DNA of 64,000 nucleotides from Nocardia amamiensis (GCF_015477605.1 NZ_JADLQX010000003.1:310001-374000); one strand, 5' to 3'; positions 8,018 to 16,692 are shown, counted from the stretch's first letter. The notes: generated by a model from the letters alone, not told the origin. A program made the numbers and translations.

Positions 8018-9367
8018 TCAGGCCGCGGACCTGCCGAGCAGATGACGTAGCGCCGGTTCCAGTCCAGGCGCGCGGAACTGATGACCGGCCTGCTCCAGCC
8101 GGTTGGGAACGACACGCTGACTCGCGGACGCCAGCTCCCGGTTGCCCTCGCGGCCGAGCAGCAGCGCGGGTCCGCACCGGGGTACCGGAAGAAGCGCGGG
8201 ACGATGCAACACCGCAGCGAGCACCTTGGTGTATTCGGCATTGCGAACAGGTTGCGGCGCAACGGCATTGACCGGCCCGGTCAGAGTGGTATCCCATAAT
8301 GCGCGGTAATAGATGTCGATCAGGTCGTCGATCCCGATCCACGACAGCCACTGTCGGCCGCCGCCGATCGGTCCGCCCAGGCCCGCGGTGAACAGCGGCC
8401 GCAGCAACCGCAGCGTGCCGCCGCGCGGAGACTGCACGATCCCGGTGCGCACGCGCACCACCCGGACACCCGATTCCGCGGCCGGAGCCGAGGCGGCTTC
8501 CCACTCCTCCACCAAGCCGGCGAGAAAGCCGTCACCGCGCACCGCGCGCTCGGTCAGCGTCTCGTCGCCGCGATCGAAGCCGTAGTAGCCGATCGCGGAG
8601 GCGCTGACGAAGACCGGCACCGCCGCCCGCGCCGCGACCTCGGCCAGTTTGCGGGTCGGCCCGATCCGGCTGTCGGCGACGGCACGTTTGTGCCGTTCGG
8701 TGAACCGCCCGGCGATCGATGCGCCGGCCAGGTGCACCAGCGCGTCTACACCATCGAGCAGATTCGGTGCGGGATCGGCTGGGTCCCATTGCCTTTCGTC
8801 CGCTGCACGCGGCGGGTGGCGGACCAGCCGCACCACGCGATGCCCTCCGGTGGTCAGGAAGGCGGTCAGCGCCGAACCGACCAGGCCGGACGACCCGGTC
8901 ACCGCAATGGTCTTGGACACGAAGCCCGCCCGCGTCGCCCGCGCATGCGCCGCCAGATCGTCGGCGAGCTGACGATGCCGGTAGGCGAACATGGGGCGCA
9001 GCACCGTGGCGGGCACCGGCGCGTCCACCTGATCCACCACGCGGGTGTGCCGCTCGTCGACGACCTCGAAATCGTGGGTATGCCGCCAAGGCAACAGCCC
9101 CGCCGGCAGTGAGCCGATTCCGTCGACGGTCACCGCGTCGACGAACCGGTGCGGAGGGTCGTATTCCTCGGGGTCGTGCCGGGCCACCCAGCGCAGTCCG
9201 CCGGGCAGACCGAGTACCGCCTGGCCGTCGGACAGCGAACCCGATTCGGCGCGCGGCGACACCGGCTGCCAGGGCGGGGCCAGCCTGGTGAGCGCGCCGG
9301 GGCGGGCGTGCCAAGCGAACACCTCGGACCGAGGGAGATCGATGACACTCGCATACTCGATGCCCAT
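8018..9367 (-). CDS. SRPBCC + TIGR01777 NAD(P)-dependent epimerase fusion
   Basis: About 449 residues. Residues 1-150 form an SRPBCC/START-like lipid-binding domain (starting MGIEYASVIDLPRSEVFAW, with HDFEVVDERHTRVVDQVD). The remainder is an extended SDR of the TIGR01777/YfcH (SDR39U1) type: the cofactor loop ITVTGSSGLVGSAL is visible as AVTGSSGLVGSALTAFL, followed by LVHLAGASIAGRF and the late region WLSWIGIDDLIDIYYRAL. This fused architecture is common in actinobacteria. TIGR01777 proteins are repeatedly found next to phr, lipocalin and LitR genes and belong to light-induced regulons; the biochemical reaction is unknown. The ATG at 9367 was chosen because the conserved domain begins there. 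Confidence 0.88.
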   Translation of the reverse strand: MGIEYASVIDLPRSEVFAWHARPGALTRLAPPWQPVSPRAESGSLSDGQAVLGLPGGLRWVARHDPEEYDPPHRFVDAVTVDGIGSLPAGLLPWRHTHDFEVVDERHTRVVDQVDAPVPATVLRPMFAYRHRQLADDLAAHARATRAGFVSKTIAVTGSSGLVGSALTAFLTTGGHRVVRLVRHPPRAADERQWDPADPAPNLLDGVDALVHLAGASIAGRFTERHKRAVADSRIGPTRKLAEVAARAAVPVFVSASAIGYYGFDRGDETLTERAVRGDGFLAGLVEEWEAASAPAAESGVRVVRVRTGIVQSPRGGTLRLLRPLFTAGLGGPIGGGRQWLSWIGIDDLIDIYYRALWDTTLTGPVNAVAPQPVRNAEYTKVLAAVLHRPALLPVPRCGPALLLGREGNRELASASQRVVPNRLEQAGHQFRAPGLEPALRHLLGRSAA

Positions 9368-9402
9368 ACCGCGACTGTAGTTCGAAACCAACCGAACGCA
9401 GT

Positions 9403-9453
9403 GTTTGCTGAGCGTTTGCTGTTTCGAAATCTTTCCAAACCGTAATACACGGT
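9403..9453. promoter_or_regulatory. 11-bp-period repeats and inverted repeat upstream of TIGR01777 gene
   Basis: GTTTGCTG is repeated at 9403-9410 and 9414-9421, again an 11-base period as in the lipocalin-merR promoter region. Immediately beyond, ACCGT (9439-9443) and ACGGT (9449-9453) form an inverted repeat. The site is 36-86 bases upstream of the TIGR01777 start on the opposite strand. It is a candidate operator of the MerR-B12 regulator, but the heptamer sequence differs from the one at 6873. Confidence 0.4.
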
Positions 9454-9507
9454 CTATATCCGATTCGCCCGATACCGGGCAGCGGCCAGGAGTCCGGCCT
9501 CGCCGAA

Positions 9508-9521
9508 TAGAACGTGTTCTA
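9508..9521. promoter_or_regulatory. Palindrome upstream of NTF2-like gene
   Basis: TAGAAC (9508-9513) and GTTCTA (9516-9521) form a perfect inverted repeat with a 2-base centre, 40 bases before the ATG at 9562. Likely a repressor site or part of the promoter; the regulator is unknown. Confidence 0.4.
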
Positions 9522-9561
9522 CCATGGGGCGAGTTCTCCCAATGCCACTGGAGGTACCGCC

Positions 9562-10368
9562 ATGCCGCTGGATCCCTCGGTCGCGGCGCTGCTGACGACC
9601 GTCGAGGCGTCACCGCGTGCGGTCGCCGCACACGACAAGTCGGCCTGGGTGGCGCTGTTCACCGAGGACGCCGAGGTCAACGACCCGGTCGGCTCGCGCC
9701 CCCATATCGGCCGCGCCGCCATCGAACGCTTCTACGACACCTTCATCGGTCCGAACACCATCACCTTCCGCGTCGATCGCGACCTGGTGCACCCGCCGAC
9801 GGTGCTGCGCGATCTGACCATCGAGACCACGATGTCGACCGGCGCCACCGTCTTCGTCCCGATGCACCTGCGCTATCGGCTGGTCGCGCGGGATGGCGTC
9901 TGGAAGATCGCCCACCTGGCCGCGCACTGGGAGTTGGCGGGCATGATCCGGCAGCTGCTGCGCACCGGGTTGCCCGGCATCGCCGCCGCACTGAAGCTCG
10001 GTCCGCAGTTGATCGTCAACCAGGGCTTCGGTGGAATGCTCGGCCTGATGCGGGCGCTCGGTGGCGTCGGCCGCGGCGGAAAGCGCGCCACGACCCAAGT
10101 TTTCGCCGCCGCGGCCGGTACCGACCTGCCCCGGGTCCGTGAACTGCTCGGCACCCGGGCCGACATCGAGCTGCCCGCGGGGACACCGGTCTCGGCGGAA
10201 GAATTCACCAATCGGGCGCGAAATATGCGCTGGAGCAAAGTGATCGCGGCAGGCCGCACGGTTACGGCGAGCGTCCGGCTCGGCGACGCAGCCGGCGTCG
10301 CGGTGGTGGAGTTCGCGACAAATAGCAATCGCATAGCAACCATCCGGTTCCACCTCGGCGCCGTCTGA
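9562..10368 (+). CDS. NTF2-like/nuclear transport factor 2 family protein
   Basis: A 268-residue protein. Residues 10-130 match the NTF2/ketosteroid isomerase-like fold: AHDKSAWVALFTEDAEVNDPVGS, then the FYDTFIGPNTI loop and strands leading to YRLVARDGVWKIAHLAAHW. A second half (about 140-268) is less familiar, with a glycine-rich GGVGRGGKRAT linker and a C-terminal beta-rich segment, perhaps a second, diverged domain. The ATG at 9562 has GGAGG at 9550-9554. It is divergent from the TIGR01777 gene and shares its intergenic region, which places it in the putative light-response cluster. Catalytic function is unknown. Confidence 0.78.
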   Translation: MPLDPSVAALLTTVEASPRAVAAHDKSAWVALFTEDAEVNDPVGSRPHIGRAAIERFYDTFIGPNTITFRVDRDLVHPPTVLRDLTIETTMSTGATVFVPMHLRYRLVARDGVWKIAHLAAHWELAGMIRQLLRTGLPGIAAALKLGPQLIVNQGFGGMLGLMRALGGVGRGGKRATTQVFAAAAGTDLPRVRELLGTRADIELPAGTPVSAEEFTNRARNMRWSKVIAAGRTVTASVRLGDAAGVAVVEFATNSNRIATIRFHLGAV

Positions 10369-10476
10369 GCTCAGTTCTCGGGAAACAGATTCCTTGCGCG
10401 CGGCCGTATGCGGTGCTGCCACCGTCCAACTCACGTTCAGCAGGCAGCCGCCTTCGTGCGCAGTGGCTCGATGCGA

Positions 10477-11391
10477 TCAGGAGGTCAACTGCGTGGCAGG
10501 AGTGCGGTCGTCGGCTCGATCCGGAATCTCGGCTCGATCCGATGCCGGGTCCTCGGTCCAACCGGGCGGGCCGAAGATGTACCCGAGCCGTCCGCGCCAC
10601 GTGGCGGCGCCGCGCACGTCACGCACCAGCCCGGCCAGCTCGTGGTAGTTGACCTTCAGCGGATTGTCGGTGCCGACGTTCTTGGTGAGGCCGTAGCGGA
10701 TGGGTTCGGTTTCGGCGGCGAAGCTGCCGAACATGCGGTCCCAGACGATGAAGACACCGCCGTAGTTCTTGTCGATGTAGGGCTGGTTCGAGCCGTGGTG
10801 GATGCGATGATGCGCCGGAGTATTGAACAGGAACTCGATCGGACGCGGCAGTGTCTTGATGCGCTGGGTGTGGATCGGGAATTGGTAGAGCAGGCCGATG
10901 CTCTGCAGTAGGAAGATCATCCAGGCCGGGAAACCGAGCAGAGCCGCGGGCACCCAAGCCACCCCGCGCAGGGTGCTGGCCACCGGGTGCAGCCAGGGCA
11001 GCCGGATGGCGGTGGAGAGATTGAAGTACTCGCTGGAGTGGTGCACGCTGTGCGCGGTCCACAGCAGGCGGACCCGATGGTCGGCGCGATGCGCCCAGTA
11101 GTAGCAGAAGTCCGTCACGACCAGACCGAGTGCCCAGACCCACCACGATCGCGGCGGGAGGTGCAGCGGGGTGACCGCCGCGGCGGCGACCACGGCCGAG
11201 AACGGCAGCAGATGCTGCAGCAACGGTTTCGCCAGCCTGCTCAGGGTGAACGTCACCACGTTGGAGGCGGTGTCGTGGGCCGAACCGCTGCTGTCCGGTC
11301 GGTCCGGATCGCGGCGGTAGGCGATCCATTCCACGAACATCAGCACCGCGAACGCCGGAACGGCCCAGATGAACAACTCCATACGGCCCAT
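10477..11391 (-). CDS. Sterol desaturase/fatty acid hydroxylase family protein
   Basis: A 304-residue integral membrane di-iron enzyme. The eight-histidine pattern is complete: HRADH (HxxxH), HSVHH (HxxHH) and HRIHH (HxxHH), plus the late His in NYHELAG. Hydrophobic segments include the N-terminal FIWAVPAFAVLMFVEWIA and WWVWALGLVVTDFCYYW preceding the first box. The family includes C-5 sterol desaturase and carotenoid and fatty acid hydroxylases. The acidic C-terminal tail (about 30 residues) is not conserved. Its position beyond the NTF2-like gene, convergent to it, could make it part of the stress/light cluster, but no shared site was seen. Confidence 0.87.
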   Translation of the reverse strand: MGRMELFIWAVPAFAVLMFVEWIAYRRDPDRPDSSGSAHDTASNVVTFTLSRLAKPLLQHLLPFSAVVAAAAVTPLHLPPRSWWVWALGLVVTDFCYYWAHRADHRVRLLWTAHSVHHSSEYFNLSTAIRLPWLHPVASTLRGVAWVPAALLGFPAWMIFLLQSIGLLYQFPIHTQRIKTLPRPIEFLFNTPAHHRIHHGSNQPYIDKNYGGVFIVWDRMFGSFAAETEPIRYGLTKNVGTDNPLKVNYHELAGLVRDVRGAATWRGRLGYIFGPPGWTEDPASDRAEIPDRADDRTPATQLTS

Positions 11392-11609
11392 GAGTTCTCC
11401 TTCACCGTCTGCCGTCGGCCTCGACGCTACGGGCCCCGGCCTGCGCGAACATCGCGCCGACGAGGGATTCCGCGTCCCTCGCGCGGGGGACGCGGACGGC
11501 CCGGATCACGGGCACCCTGGACATCCGGCATACGCGCGGCGACCGGGCTCGCTAGCTAGGATCGCCCGCGAAACTCGACGGGACCAGAGACGGAGGCGGT
11601 GGCGAACGG

Positions 11610-12773
11610 TTGGATGTGAGCAGATCGCTGGCCCGTCAGTCGCTGGTGGTAGCCGTGGTCGCCGCGCTCGTCGACGCGGTGGTGCTCGGACTGTCCGGCG
11701 TGTTCGCCGTGGCCCCGTGGCAGACCGCGGCGGCCATGGCCGTGGTCGTCGCCGCCGACCTGGCCCTGGCAGCGCCACCTCGAACGGCGGGTGTGGTGGC
11801 CGTGACGCAGGTGCTGGTGCGATTGCTCGCCGTCCTGCTGCTGTACCGGTACGGGTTCCCGGTGCGGTTCGCCGACGTGGGATTCCTGGTGGCCGGATAT
11901 CGCGCGGGGGCCTGGCTCGCCGGTCCGAAATCCGCGCTGACCATGCTTGCGCTGTGCTGCGGTGTCGCCTCGGCCCATCTGTTCACCGACACCGCCGCGG
12001 CGCACGACTGGCGGCTGCTGCTCGCGTCCACCGTGGCCGCCGGATGCGTACCGTGGCTCGTCGGCCGCTACACGGCCGCGCGCGGCGCCTACATCGCCGA
12101 CCTCGAGCAGCGTGCCCGGCTGCGCCACCAGGAGCACCGGGCCGCGCTGGAGCGTGCCGTGACCGAGGAGCGGGCCGCGATCGCGCGGGACCTGCACGAC
12201 GTGATCTCCCATCACGTCAGCGCGATCGGCATCCACGCGGGCGCGGCGCGGCTGGCGCTGGGCGGCGCGGCGAACACGGCGGCCGCGCGATCGCTGGCGG
12301 CCGTGGAGTCCAGCAGCAGAGCGGCGATGACCGACCTGCGCCGCCAGCTCGATCTGCTGCACGGACGCGAGGACGAGGGACAGCGCCAGCCGGGACTGGC
12401 GGATATCGACGGACTGATCGAGCACGTGCGCGAAGCCGGACTTGGGGTCGAGGTGAGCGTGCGTGGCACCCCCGTCCATCTCCCGGAGTCGCTGAACCTC
12501 ACGATGTATCGCATCGTGCAGGAGATGCTGACCAACGCACTGCGGCACGGAGACGGAACGCGGGCGCGGCTGGAAGTGGAGTATCTGCCGAAGCGGGTGG
12601 TGCTGCGGGCGACCAATCCCCTTCCGCTGGCGCCGGCCGCCGCCGACACCTCGGTACCACGCGGTCTCAGTGGCATCCGCCGTCGCGCGGAGCTGTTCGA
12701 CGGCGAACTGGACTACGGCCGTGCTGCCGACCACTGGCACACCACGGTCGCCATGCCGATCGGAGGATCGTGA
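11610..12773 (+). CDS. NarL-type two-component sensor histidine kinase
   Basis: About 387 residues. The N-terminal 130 residues contain four to six membrane helices (LVVAVVAALVDAVVLGLSGVF onwards). A short coiled region precedes the HisKA_3 dimerisation box ERAAIARDLHDVISHHVSAIG, with the phosphorylated His in DLHDVISHHV. The ATPase domain has the N box EMLTNALRHG and a late GLSGIRRRAELF G-box-like segment. The TTG at 11610 follows a GGAGG at 11592; a GTG at 11616 is equally possible. The stop overlaps the start of the response regulator gene, so the two are translationally coupled. The signal is unknown, since no extracellular domain is evident. Confidence 0.88.
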   Translation: MDVSRSLARQSLVVAVVAALVDAVVLGLSGVFAVAPWQTAAAMAVVVAADLALAAPPRTAGVVAVTQVLVRLLAVLLLYRYGFPVRFADVGFLVAGYRAGAWLAGPKSALTMLALCCGVASAHLFTDTAAAHDWRLLLASTVAAGCVPWLVGRYTAARGAYIADLEQRARLRHQEHRAALERAVTEERAAIARDLHDVISHHVSAIGIHAGAARLALGGAANTAAARSLAAVESSSRAAMTDLRRQLDLLHGREDEGQRQPGLADIDGLIEHVREAGLGVEVSVRGTPVHLPESLNLTMYRIVQEMLTNALRHGDGTRARLEVEYLPKRVVLRATNPLPLAPAAADTSVPRGLSGIRRRAELFDGELDYGRAADHWHTTVAMPIGGS

Positions 12774-13441
12774 ACACGCCCATCCGCGTCCTGATCGCCG
12801 ACGACCACAGCATGTTCCGCTCCGGTCTGCGCGCCGTCATCGACAGCCAGGACGGTCTGGACTGCGTAGCCGAGGTGGGCGACGGGCGGGCCGCGATCGC
12901 CGAGACCGCCCGCCTGCGACCGGATGTCGCGATCCTCGACGTCCGGATGCCGAAGCTGGACGGGCTGGCCGCCACCGCCGCGATCGTCGCCGCGGGCGGC
13001 ACCTACGTGCTGGTGCTCACCACCTACGACAGCGACGCCAATCTGTACCGCGCGTTGCAAGCCGGCGCGAGCGGTTTCCTGCTCAAAAGCCTGCCACCGG
13101 AAGAACTGGTCGCCGCCATCCGCATCGCGGCGCGCGGCGACGCGTTGATCGACCCCTCGATGACGCGCCGCCTGGTATCCCGCTTCGCGAGCAGTCTCGC
13201 GCCGCCGTCCACACCACCGGAGGTAGGGCAGCTCACCGCTCGCGAGCTGGAGGTGCTGCTGCTGCTCGCCGACGCGCGCAGCAACGCCGAGATCGCCGCG
13301 GTGCTCGGTGTCGGCGAAGAAACGGTGAAGACGCACGTCTCGCGCATCCTGGCGAAACTCGGCGTCCGCGACCGCATCCACGCGGTCGTGTACGCCCACC
13401 AGCACGGCTTGACCTCCCTGGGGTCGCCGCGCGCGGACTGA
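12770..13441 (+). CDS. NarL/FixJ family response regulator
   Basis: A 223-residue two-domain regulator. The receiver has the acidic pair in IADDHSMFRSG, the phosphoacceptor Asp in AILDVRMPKLDG, the Thr in VLTTYDSD and the Lys in GFLLKSLPPEEL. The C-terminal LuxR-type helix-turn-helix (about residues 155-215) reads LTARELEVLLLLADARSNAEIA with recognition helix EETVKTHVSRILAKL. The GTG start overlaps the kinase TGA by four bases. A 12-bp hairpin follows 19 bases after the stop. Confidence 0.92.
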   Translation: MNTPIRVLIADDHSMFRSGLRAVIDSQDGLDCVAEVGDGRAAIAETARLRPDVAILDVRMPKLDGLAATAAIVAAGGTYVLVLTTYDSDANLYRALQAGASGFLLKSLPPEELVAAIRIAARGDALIDPSMTRRLVSRFASSLAPPSTPPEVGQLTARELEVLLLLADARSNAEIAAVLGVGEETVKTHVSRILAKLGVRDRIHAVVYAHQHGLTSLGSPRAD

Positions 13442-13460
13442 GCGGACCGATGCGCACCGA

Positions 13461-13488
13461 ACGGCGGGGTGGCTGCCCACCCCGCCGT
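13461..13488. terminator. Bidirectional terminator-like hairpin
   Basis: ACGGCGGGGTGG (13461-13472) pairs perfectly with CCACCCCGCCGT (13477-13488) across a 4-base loop. It lies between the convergent response regulator and VOC genes, six bases before the latter's stop, and can serve both strands. There is no long T-run. Confidence 0.7.
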
Positions 13489-13494
13489 CATGCG

Positions 13495-14301
13495 TCAGGC
13501 GCCGGTGGGTGGTTCGCCGACGGTGGTGCTGGGATCGATGATGCCGAAGACCTCGCCCTGCGCGCCCTGCACGATGCCCATGCGGCCGAAGGGGCTGTCG
13601 TCGGGCCCGGACATGATCGTCGAGCCGAGATCGCGGGCCTTGTCCAGCGCGGCGTCGGCGTTGTCCACCTGGAACCAGGCCAGCCAGTAGGACGGATTGT
13701 CGCCCGGCATCTTGGTCGAGTCGTTGACGCCGCCGATGGCGTCGCCGTCCTGGGTTCGGCTGAAGGTGGAGTAGATGAAGTTCTGGCCGTCGCCGATTTC
13801 GGTGTAGTGCCAGCCGAAGACGTTGGCGTAGAACTCCTGGGCCTTCTTGTAGTCGCTGGTGTGCAGCTCGTTCCAGCAATAGGCGCCGTGCTCGTTGTAG
13901 ATGCCCGCGCCGCTGTGGGCCTTGGACTCCCACACCCCGAATACCGCGCCGGTGGGATCGGCGCCGACGAACATCCTGCCGACGTCGAGTACGTCGAACG
14001 GCGCCATCATCAGGGCACCACCCGCCGCGCTGACCTTCTCGGCGATGGTGTCGGCGTTGTCGGCGGCTAGGTAGGTGGTCCACACGGAGGGCATCGGCAT
14101 GCCCTCCGGCTTGGGCCCGATGCCCGCGGCCGGGCGGCCGTTGCGCATCGCCATGAGATATCCGCCCGCCTCGGGCGGACTGTCTTGGATCTCCCAGCCG
14201 AAGAGTTCGCCATAGTAATCGCGGGCGCGCGCGGGGTCGTCGACCTGGCAGTCGACCCAGCACGGCGTTCCCTGCGGCCAGCTTCCGTCATGAGTGGGCA
14301 T
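13495..14301 (-). CDS. VOC (glyoxalase/bleomycin resistance-like) family protein, two domains
   Basis: A 268-residue protein with two tandem vicinal-oxygen-chelate domains: residues 10-130 (VDCQVDDPARARDYYGELFGWEI) and 140-265 (ELHTSDYKKAQEFYANVFGWHYTE, then WLAWFQVDNADAALDKARDLG and the terminal strand QGEVFGIIDP). This arrangement is typical of the actinobacterial VOC proteins related to CFP32 of mycobacteria. Its substrate is unknown. The ATG at 14301 is preceded by a strong AGGAGG. Confidence 0.87.
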   Translation of the reverse strand: MPTHDGSWPQGTPCWVDCQVDDPARARDYYGELFGWEIQDSPPEAGGYLMAMRNGRPAAGIGPKPEGMPMPSVWTTYLAADNADTIAEKVSAAGGALMMAPFDVLDVGRMFVGADPTGAVFGVWESKAHSGAGIYNEHGAYCWNELHTSDYKKAQEFYANVFGWHYTEIGDGQNFIYSTFSRTQDGDAIGGVNDSTKMPGDNPSYWLAWFQVDNADAALDKARDLGSTIMSGPDDSPFGRMGIVQGAQGEVFGIIDPSTTVGEPPTGA

Positions 14302-14924
14302 TGCGGTGCCTCCTGACATGGGTTGCTGAGGTGCGGCCGAGTCAGCCGACACACGGCTAGTCAACCACCGGTACTCCGCAGAGGTGGCCCGAATCGGCCG
14401 ACCACTCCGGCTCGATTCCCGAGCCGCGTTCCCCCACGTGAAGACCCCCAAAAAAGATCAGTCCCCGGTAGTCTCCATCGAATTCGTGGGTCTCAGTCGT
14501 CGCTGAGACTCCGACATTCGACTGGCTTGCCGGGGGCCTAGCCGGATCTTGGATCAGTATCCTCATTGCCAACAGACGTCTCCGTCGACAATGTGACACT
14601 TCTCCGGTGTTCCGGTGTAACTTCTAATTTTCGTCCAGATTTTCCCACCAGTCAATAGGTCCGCCCGGCCGAATTTCCTCGGGCTCGCACCGGGCCACGA
14701 GATGTGCCGCCTCCCGCCGTCGCCGACCGCAACACCCAGGACCTCCTCGACGAGAATCATCGGCGTCTGCCGCCCTGGGGCGATCGACACATCAGCGGCT
14801 CCCCGAGCAGCGATCCGAGCACTACTCCGTGCAAGTAGTGCGACACGCGCAAACCGCTCCGGCGGATTGCACTGTAATGGATTGTGGCACAATCCCATAC
14901 ACATGCCGACCGACGGGAGTGGCA
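14302..14924. other. Intergenic region, 623 bp
   Basis: No convincing gene is seen. On the minus strand, about 14563-14700, a segment reading WTKIRSYTGTPEKCHIVDGD before a stop weakly recalls the start of DUF397 proteins, which often accompany Scr1-type regulators; downstream of its stop only frame-disrupted sequence follows. The right end carries the promoter and a 17-bp palindrome of the Scr1-type gene. Confidence 0.4.
14879..14895. promoter_or_regulatory. 17-bp palindrome upstream of Scr1-type regulator
   Basis: GGATTGTG (14879-14886), a central G and CACAATCC (14888-14895) form a perfect inverted repeat 30-46 bases before the GTG at 14925. It is well placed for autoregulation by the HTH protein encoded downstream. 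Confidence 0.5.
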
Positions 14925-15833
14925 GTGATCGGGGACCGGGTCGCCGCCGAAACGACAGCTACCGGAGATGATCCGGAAGAGGATCCGGCACTGCTGCGCC
15001 GGGTACTCGGGGCACGATTGCGGCGGTTACGCGAGGCAGCCGGGATCAGCGGGGAAGCCGCGGGCCGGGCAATACGGGCCTCCCACTCCAAGATCAGTCG
15101 CCTGGAGTCCGGCCGGGTGGGCTACCGCACGAGGGACATCGACGATCTGCTGACCCTCTATGGCGTGCACGACGCCGACGTCCGGGCCGAGTACCGGCAA
15201 CTCGCCCGGCGAGCCAATGCCGTGGGGCGCTGGCAGGCCGACGCGGATCTGACATCGCTACGGTTGGACACGTATCTGGCGCTCGAGGACGCCGCTACCA
15301 TGATCCGCTGCTACGCACCGGGTTTGGTGCCGGACCTGGTGCGCACACCGTCCTACGCGCACACGGTCTTCACCATTGCCCATCGCGAGCCGGCAGCCGA
15401 CATCCAGCGACGCGTCGAGCTGCTGATGCGGCGACAGCGCCTGCTCACCCGCTCCGGCCCGCCCAAGGTGTGGCTGGTCCTCGAGGCAGCGGCGTTGCGG
15501 CGCCAGATCGGCGGACTCGAGGTCTGGGATGCGCAACTGGACCATCTCGCAGGCTTGGCGGCGCGCCCCAACATCACCGTGCAGGTGCTGCCCGACCACG
15601 TCGGCGGTCCGGCCATCAGCGAAACCCCCTTCACGCTGCTTCGTTTCGGCGCACCCGAGCTCAGCGACCTCGTCCACCTCCCGCACGCCACCGGCACCCA
15701 GTTCCTCGACAAACGCGGCGATCTCGACCACCACAACGCGATCTGGGATCGACTGTGCGTGTGCGCCACATCACCAGAACAGACCACCGAGCTCATCGAC
15801 GCGCTCCGAACCCCTCATTTCCCTATCGCATAA
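14925..15833 (+). CDS. Helix-turn-helix regulator with Scr1 (DUF5753) domain
   Basis: About 302 residues. The N-terminal XRE-type HTH (about residues 25-85) contains LGARLRRLREAAGISGEAAGRAIRASHSKISRLESGR in outline, and the C-terminal DUF5753/Scr1 domain (about 110-290) carries ALEDAATMIRCYAPGLVPDL, RQRLL and WLVLEAAALRRQIGG, all diagnostic. These regulators are abundant in actinobacteria and are usually followed by a DUF397 gene; here a DUF574 methyltransferase follows instead, 28 bases downstream. The GTG at 14925 was chosen because GGGAG lies six to ten bases upstream; the frame stays open back to 14829. Confidence 0.87.
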   Translation: MIGDRVAAETTATGDDPEEDPALLRRVLGARLRRLREAAGISGEAAGRAIRASHSKISRLESGRVGYRTRDIDDLLTLYGVHDADVRAEYRQLARRANAVGRWQADADLTSLRLDTYLALEDAATMIRCYAPGLVPDLVRTPSYAHTVFTIAHREPAADIQRRVELLMRRQRLLTRSGPPKVWLVLEAAALRRQIGGLEVWDAQLDHLAGLAARPNITVQVLPDHVGGPAISETPFTLLRFGAPELSDLVHLPHATGTQFLDKRGDLDHHNAIWDRLCVCATSPEQTTELIDALRTPHFPIA

Positions 15834-15861
15834 CAGCAACGGCAGAGGCAGTACCCAGCGC

Positions 15862-16692
15862 ATGTCCGACAACTACATCAGCACACAGCCGCCGACCAAG
15901 ATCGACATCACCGTCGCGCACGAAGCCCGCGTCTACGATTACTGGCTCGGCGGCAAGGACAACTATCCCGCCGACCGGGCCCTCGGCGACGCCATCGCCG
16001 AACACATCCCCACCATCAAGACCATGGCCAGGGCCAACCGGGCCTTCCTCACCCGAGCCGTCCGCTACCTGGTCGGCGAGGCCGGAATCACGCAATTCCT
16101 CGACATCGGTACCGGCATCCCCACCGCGGGCAACACCCATGAGGTCGCCCAGCGCCTCGACCCCGCCGCACGCATCGTCTACGTGGACAAAGACCCGATC
16201 GTGCTCGCCCACGCGCGTGCGCTCATGAGCAGCACCTCGCAGGGCCGCACCCGCTTCGTTCACGCCGACCTGCACGATCCCCGCTCCATCCTCGATCACC
16301 CCGCGCTCGCGGACACCCTCGATCTGACGAAACCCGTCGCCATCATGCTCGTCGCGATCATGATGTACTTCCGCGACAGCGACCACCCCGAGGAGATCAT
16401 CGGCACGCTCCTCGACGCCGTCCCCTCCGGCAGCCACCTCGTCATCACCCACCCCACCGCCGACTTCGACGCCGCCGCCATGGCCGCCGTGACCGCCGCC
16501 GCGGAAGCCTCCGGAATCGCATTCCACCCCCGGAGCCAGGCCGACACCGCCACCCTGTTCACCGGGACCACGCTCGTCGACCCCGGACTCGTCCCCGTCG
16601 CCACCTGGCGCCCCGAACTCACGGACCGGCCCACTCCCGTCACCAAGGCCGACAGCGCTTGGTACTGGGCCGGCATCGGACACAAACCGTGA
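15862..16692 (+). CDS. SAM-dependent methyltransferase, DUF574 family
   Basis: A 276-residue protein of the Methyltransf_19/DUF574 family. Diagnostic parts are the N-terminal TVAHEARVYDYWLGGKDNYPADR, the SAM loop FLDIGTGIPTAGNTHEVAQ, the acidic YVDKDPIVLAHARAL, and the DLTKPVAIMLVAIMMY segment. In actinobacteria these genes are often adjacent to Scr1-type HTH regulators and some act in secondary metabolism or developmental control; the methyl acceptor is unknown. The ATG at 15862 follows the regulator by 28 bases, so both are probably one transcript. Confidence 0.9.
   Translation: MSDNYISTQPPTKIDITVAHEARVYDYWLGGKDNYPADRALGDAIAEHIPTIKTMARANRAFLTRAVRYLVGEAGITQFLDIGTGIPTAGNTHEVAQRLDPAARIVYVDKDPIVLAHARALMSSTSQGRTRFVHADLHDPRSILDHPALADTLDLTKPVAIMLVAIMMYFRDSDHPEEIIGTLLDAVPSGSHLVITHPTADFDAAAMAAVTAAAEASGIAFHPRSQADTATLFTGTTLVDPGLVPVATWRPELTDRPTPVTKADSAWYWAGIGHKP

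Noticed and set aside
14563..14904. Minus-strand ORF with a DUF397-like segment
   Set aside because: Only about 20 residues weakly recall DUF397, the frame ends early, and it overlaps the promoter of the Scr1-type gene.
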